Positions 13,520 through 14,889 of a stretch of DNA of 14,889 nt are shown one piece after another. A model generated the notes under the pieces. It was not told the DNA's origin. It did not search any database and saw only the letters and a program-made list of their open reading frames with translations. Both the position numbers and the translations under genes were made by a program. The stretch comes from AEGEAN-183 sp964342745 (lineage in GTDB: Bacteria > Pseudomonadota > Gammaproteobacteria > Magnimaribacterales > Magnimaribacteraceae), in contig CAYFFW010000029.1 in NCBI GenBank assembly GCA_964342745.1, positions 1 through 14,889 on the forward strand, read 5' to 3'. Position 1 is the first letter of the stretch, and each line of letters opens with the position of its first letter.

Positions 13520-14889
13520 CTAGTGAATGTGGGGAGGGGGATAATACACTAGTTCTACATTAGTCTTACCAAAAATTTCTTGTATTTGTTTGTAGGACTT
13601 ATCTGTTAATTGTACTTTTTCTTCTACCTCTATATCAGCTTTAGCTTTGTTCCCTGAATAAGATATAACTATAGGATTGCCTGAACCAATAGTTGAGATT
13701 TCCTTGAATCTGGAGGTCAAAAGATCTAAGTTTTTTACATCTTGATCTATAGAAATTCTTACATATTTTAAATATTCATTTCTTGCTAAATCGAAAGACA
13801 AGATTCTTTCTGCAACCATTTTAAAGGCTGGCTTACTTTTGTGGCTCGAGAAGTTATCTTTTTCTACTACTCCTTCAACTACTACTATTTGTCCTTTTCT
13901 AAGATTACTCCTATAAGTATCAAATACTTCAGACCATACTGAGACTTCAATTCTTCCAGACGAATCGTCCAAAGTTGCAAAAGCATACCTTCCATGTCTG
14001 CCTTGCCTTACATTCAAATGCATCAACATACCTGCAACTCTCTGAATGTGTGGGGTTTCTTCTAAATCAGATATTAATAGACCACACATTTTTTTCACTT
14101 CGTCTATTTTATTTTCTATTGGATGAGACTCTAGATAAAAACCTAAAGCGCTCCATTCATGAGCTAATACATCAAATTCTTCTATTGAATCGCTGATTGC
14201 TTGAATTTCTCGGTCTTTTGGAAGTTCATCATTGAATAAATCTTGAATATGACTTTGTGACCTCTCCAATGATTGTTCAACTTCCTTAAGAGAAGGATCA
14301 ATTAAATTAAATAGTTCTTGCCTATCTCCAAGACAATCCATAGCTCCAGAACCAATTAAAACAATTAATATTCTTTTATTTAATCTATTACTCCCTAATC
14401 TAAAACAAAAATCATAAAAATCCTTAAATGGTCCTTCTTTCCTAGCTTCTGTAATTGACTCTACCAAAGATTCTCCAATCCCCTTTAAAGCACCAAGTCC
14501 ATAAAGAATAGTCTGATTATCAATATTCTTAAATTCATATTCGCTCAAATTTATATCGGGCTTTAAGACCTCCAAACCAATTGATCTAGAATCTTCTACA
14601 AACATTTGTATTCTGTCAGTTGAATCCATCTCAGATGAGAGAATTGAAGACATGAATTCAGATGCATAATGAGCCTTTAACCATGCAGTCTGATAGGCTA
14701 TCAAAGCGTACCCAACAGAATGTGACCTATTAAAACCATATCCAGCAAATTGCTCTATTTGCTCAAATAAATTTTCTGCGTACCTACTTTGAACACCATT
14801 AGAAGCAGCGCCATCTATAAAATCTTGGCGCATCTTTTCCATCTCTTCTTTTTTCTTTTTTCCCATAGCTCTTCTTAAGATATCAGCTT
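13520..14889 (-). CDS. dnaE: DNA polymerase III alpha subunit, C-terminal part (5' end outside window)
   Basis: About 455 C-terminal codons of the replicative polymerase are present. The frame stays open past the ATG at 14866 to the window edge and reads ADILRRAMGKKKKEEM, a conserved internal DnaE motif (ADMLRRAMGKKKPEEM in E. coli), so 14866 is not the true start. Counting from that internal Met, GYGFNRSHSVGYALIAYQTA (42-61) belongs to the polymerase core. A helix-hairpin-helix segment (LYGLGALKGIGESL) is near 121-134. QDLF (208-211) sits where E. coli has the beta-clamp motif QADMF. An OB-fold domain spans about 276-332 (RVAGMLMHLNVRQGRHGRYA). The C-terminal region (about 360-448) should bind tau. 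The gene ends in YYPPPHIH and precedes accA by 15 nt. Confidence 0.97.
   Translation of the reverse strand, partial: ADILRRAMGKKKKEEMEKMRQDFIDGAASNGVQSRYAENLFEQIEQFAGYGFNRSHSVGYALIAYQTAWLKAHYASEFMSSILSSEMDSTDRIQMFVEDSRSIGLEVLKPDINLSEYEFKNIDNQTILYGLGALKGIGESLVESITEARKEGPFKDFYDFCFRLGSNRLNKRILIVLIGSGAMDCLGDRQELFNLIDPSLKEVEQSLERSQSHIQDLFNDELPKDREIQAISDSIEEFDVLAHEWSALGFYLESHPIENKIDEVKKMCGLLISDLEETPHIQRVAGMLMHLNVRQGRHGRYAFATLDDSSGRIEVSVWSEVFDTYRSNLRKGQIVVVEGVVEKDNFSSHKSKPAFKMVAERILSFDLARNEYLKYVRISIDQDVKNLDLLTSRFKEISTIGSGNPIVISYSGNKAKADIEVEEKVQLTDKSYKQIQEIFGKTNVELVYYPPPHIH

Noticed and set aside
11633..14196. Antisense open frames within tilS (11633-11908) and dnaE (13975-14196)
   Set aside because: They lie opposite conserved coding sequence and show no family features.
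14864..14866. ATG at 14866 as the start of a separate short dnaE-like gene
   Set aside because: The frame continues upstream with ADILRRA, which is conserved DnaE sequence, so the Met is internal.

Overview
The window is AT-rich chromosomal DNA, roughly one third G+C by eye. It is tightly packed with housekeeping genes that use the standard bacterial code and many AGA/AAA codons. Three gene pairings point to a gammaproteobacterium: a holC-like tail before valS, a holD-like gene before rimI, and dnaE-accA-tilS. The low G+C, very short spacers and Pseudomonas-type long LeuA suggest a streamlined marine lineage of the SAR86 type. That placement is inference. I see no rRNA, tRNA, CRISPR array, insertion sequence, integrase or phage gene.

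Layout. 1-2825 (+): the last codons of a probable holC, then complete valS. 2875-3258 (+): a small protein with two membrane helices and a C-terminal cold-shock domain. 3261-6384 (-): an apparent operon read tas, then a membrane-anchored PpiC-type peptidyl-prolyl isomerase, then a HupE/UreJ-type membrane protein. 6457-6957 (+): glutathione peroxidase. 6954-7816 (-): holD-like gene and rimI with a 1-nt overlap. 7817-8040: the only sizeable intergenic region (224 bp), holding a good sigma70-type promoter, a leucine-rich leader ORF and two abutting hairpins. 8041-9723 (+): leuA. 9773-11188 (+): a MelB-like (GPH family) transporter. 11206-14889 (-): the C-terminal 455 codons of dnaE, then accA and tilS. 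No gene-free stretch exceeds 300 bp.

How the genes work together. Three replicase loci meet here: chi tail (holC), psi (holD) and the catalytic alpha subunit (dnaE). In gammaproteobacteria chi and psi form the accessory pair linking the clamp loader to SSB. valS, tilS and rimI serve translation (tRNA charging, tRNA-Ile2 lysidine, ribosomal protein acetylation). accA feeds fatty-acid synthesis and leuA commits carbon to leucine. tas and gpx are redox functions. The PpiC/HupE pair looks like a cell-envelope unit.

The most interesting signals are: (1) the leuA leader, where a Leu/Ile/Val-rich ORF starts almost at the predicted transcription start and overlaps two adjoining G+C-rich hairpins; (2) the membrane-tethered cold-shock-domain protein; (3) a diverged psi subunit that keeps the N-terminal Leu/Gly/Trp spacing of E. 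coli psi; (4) the overlapping isomerase/HupE pair. None was checked against a database.
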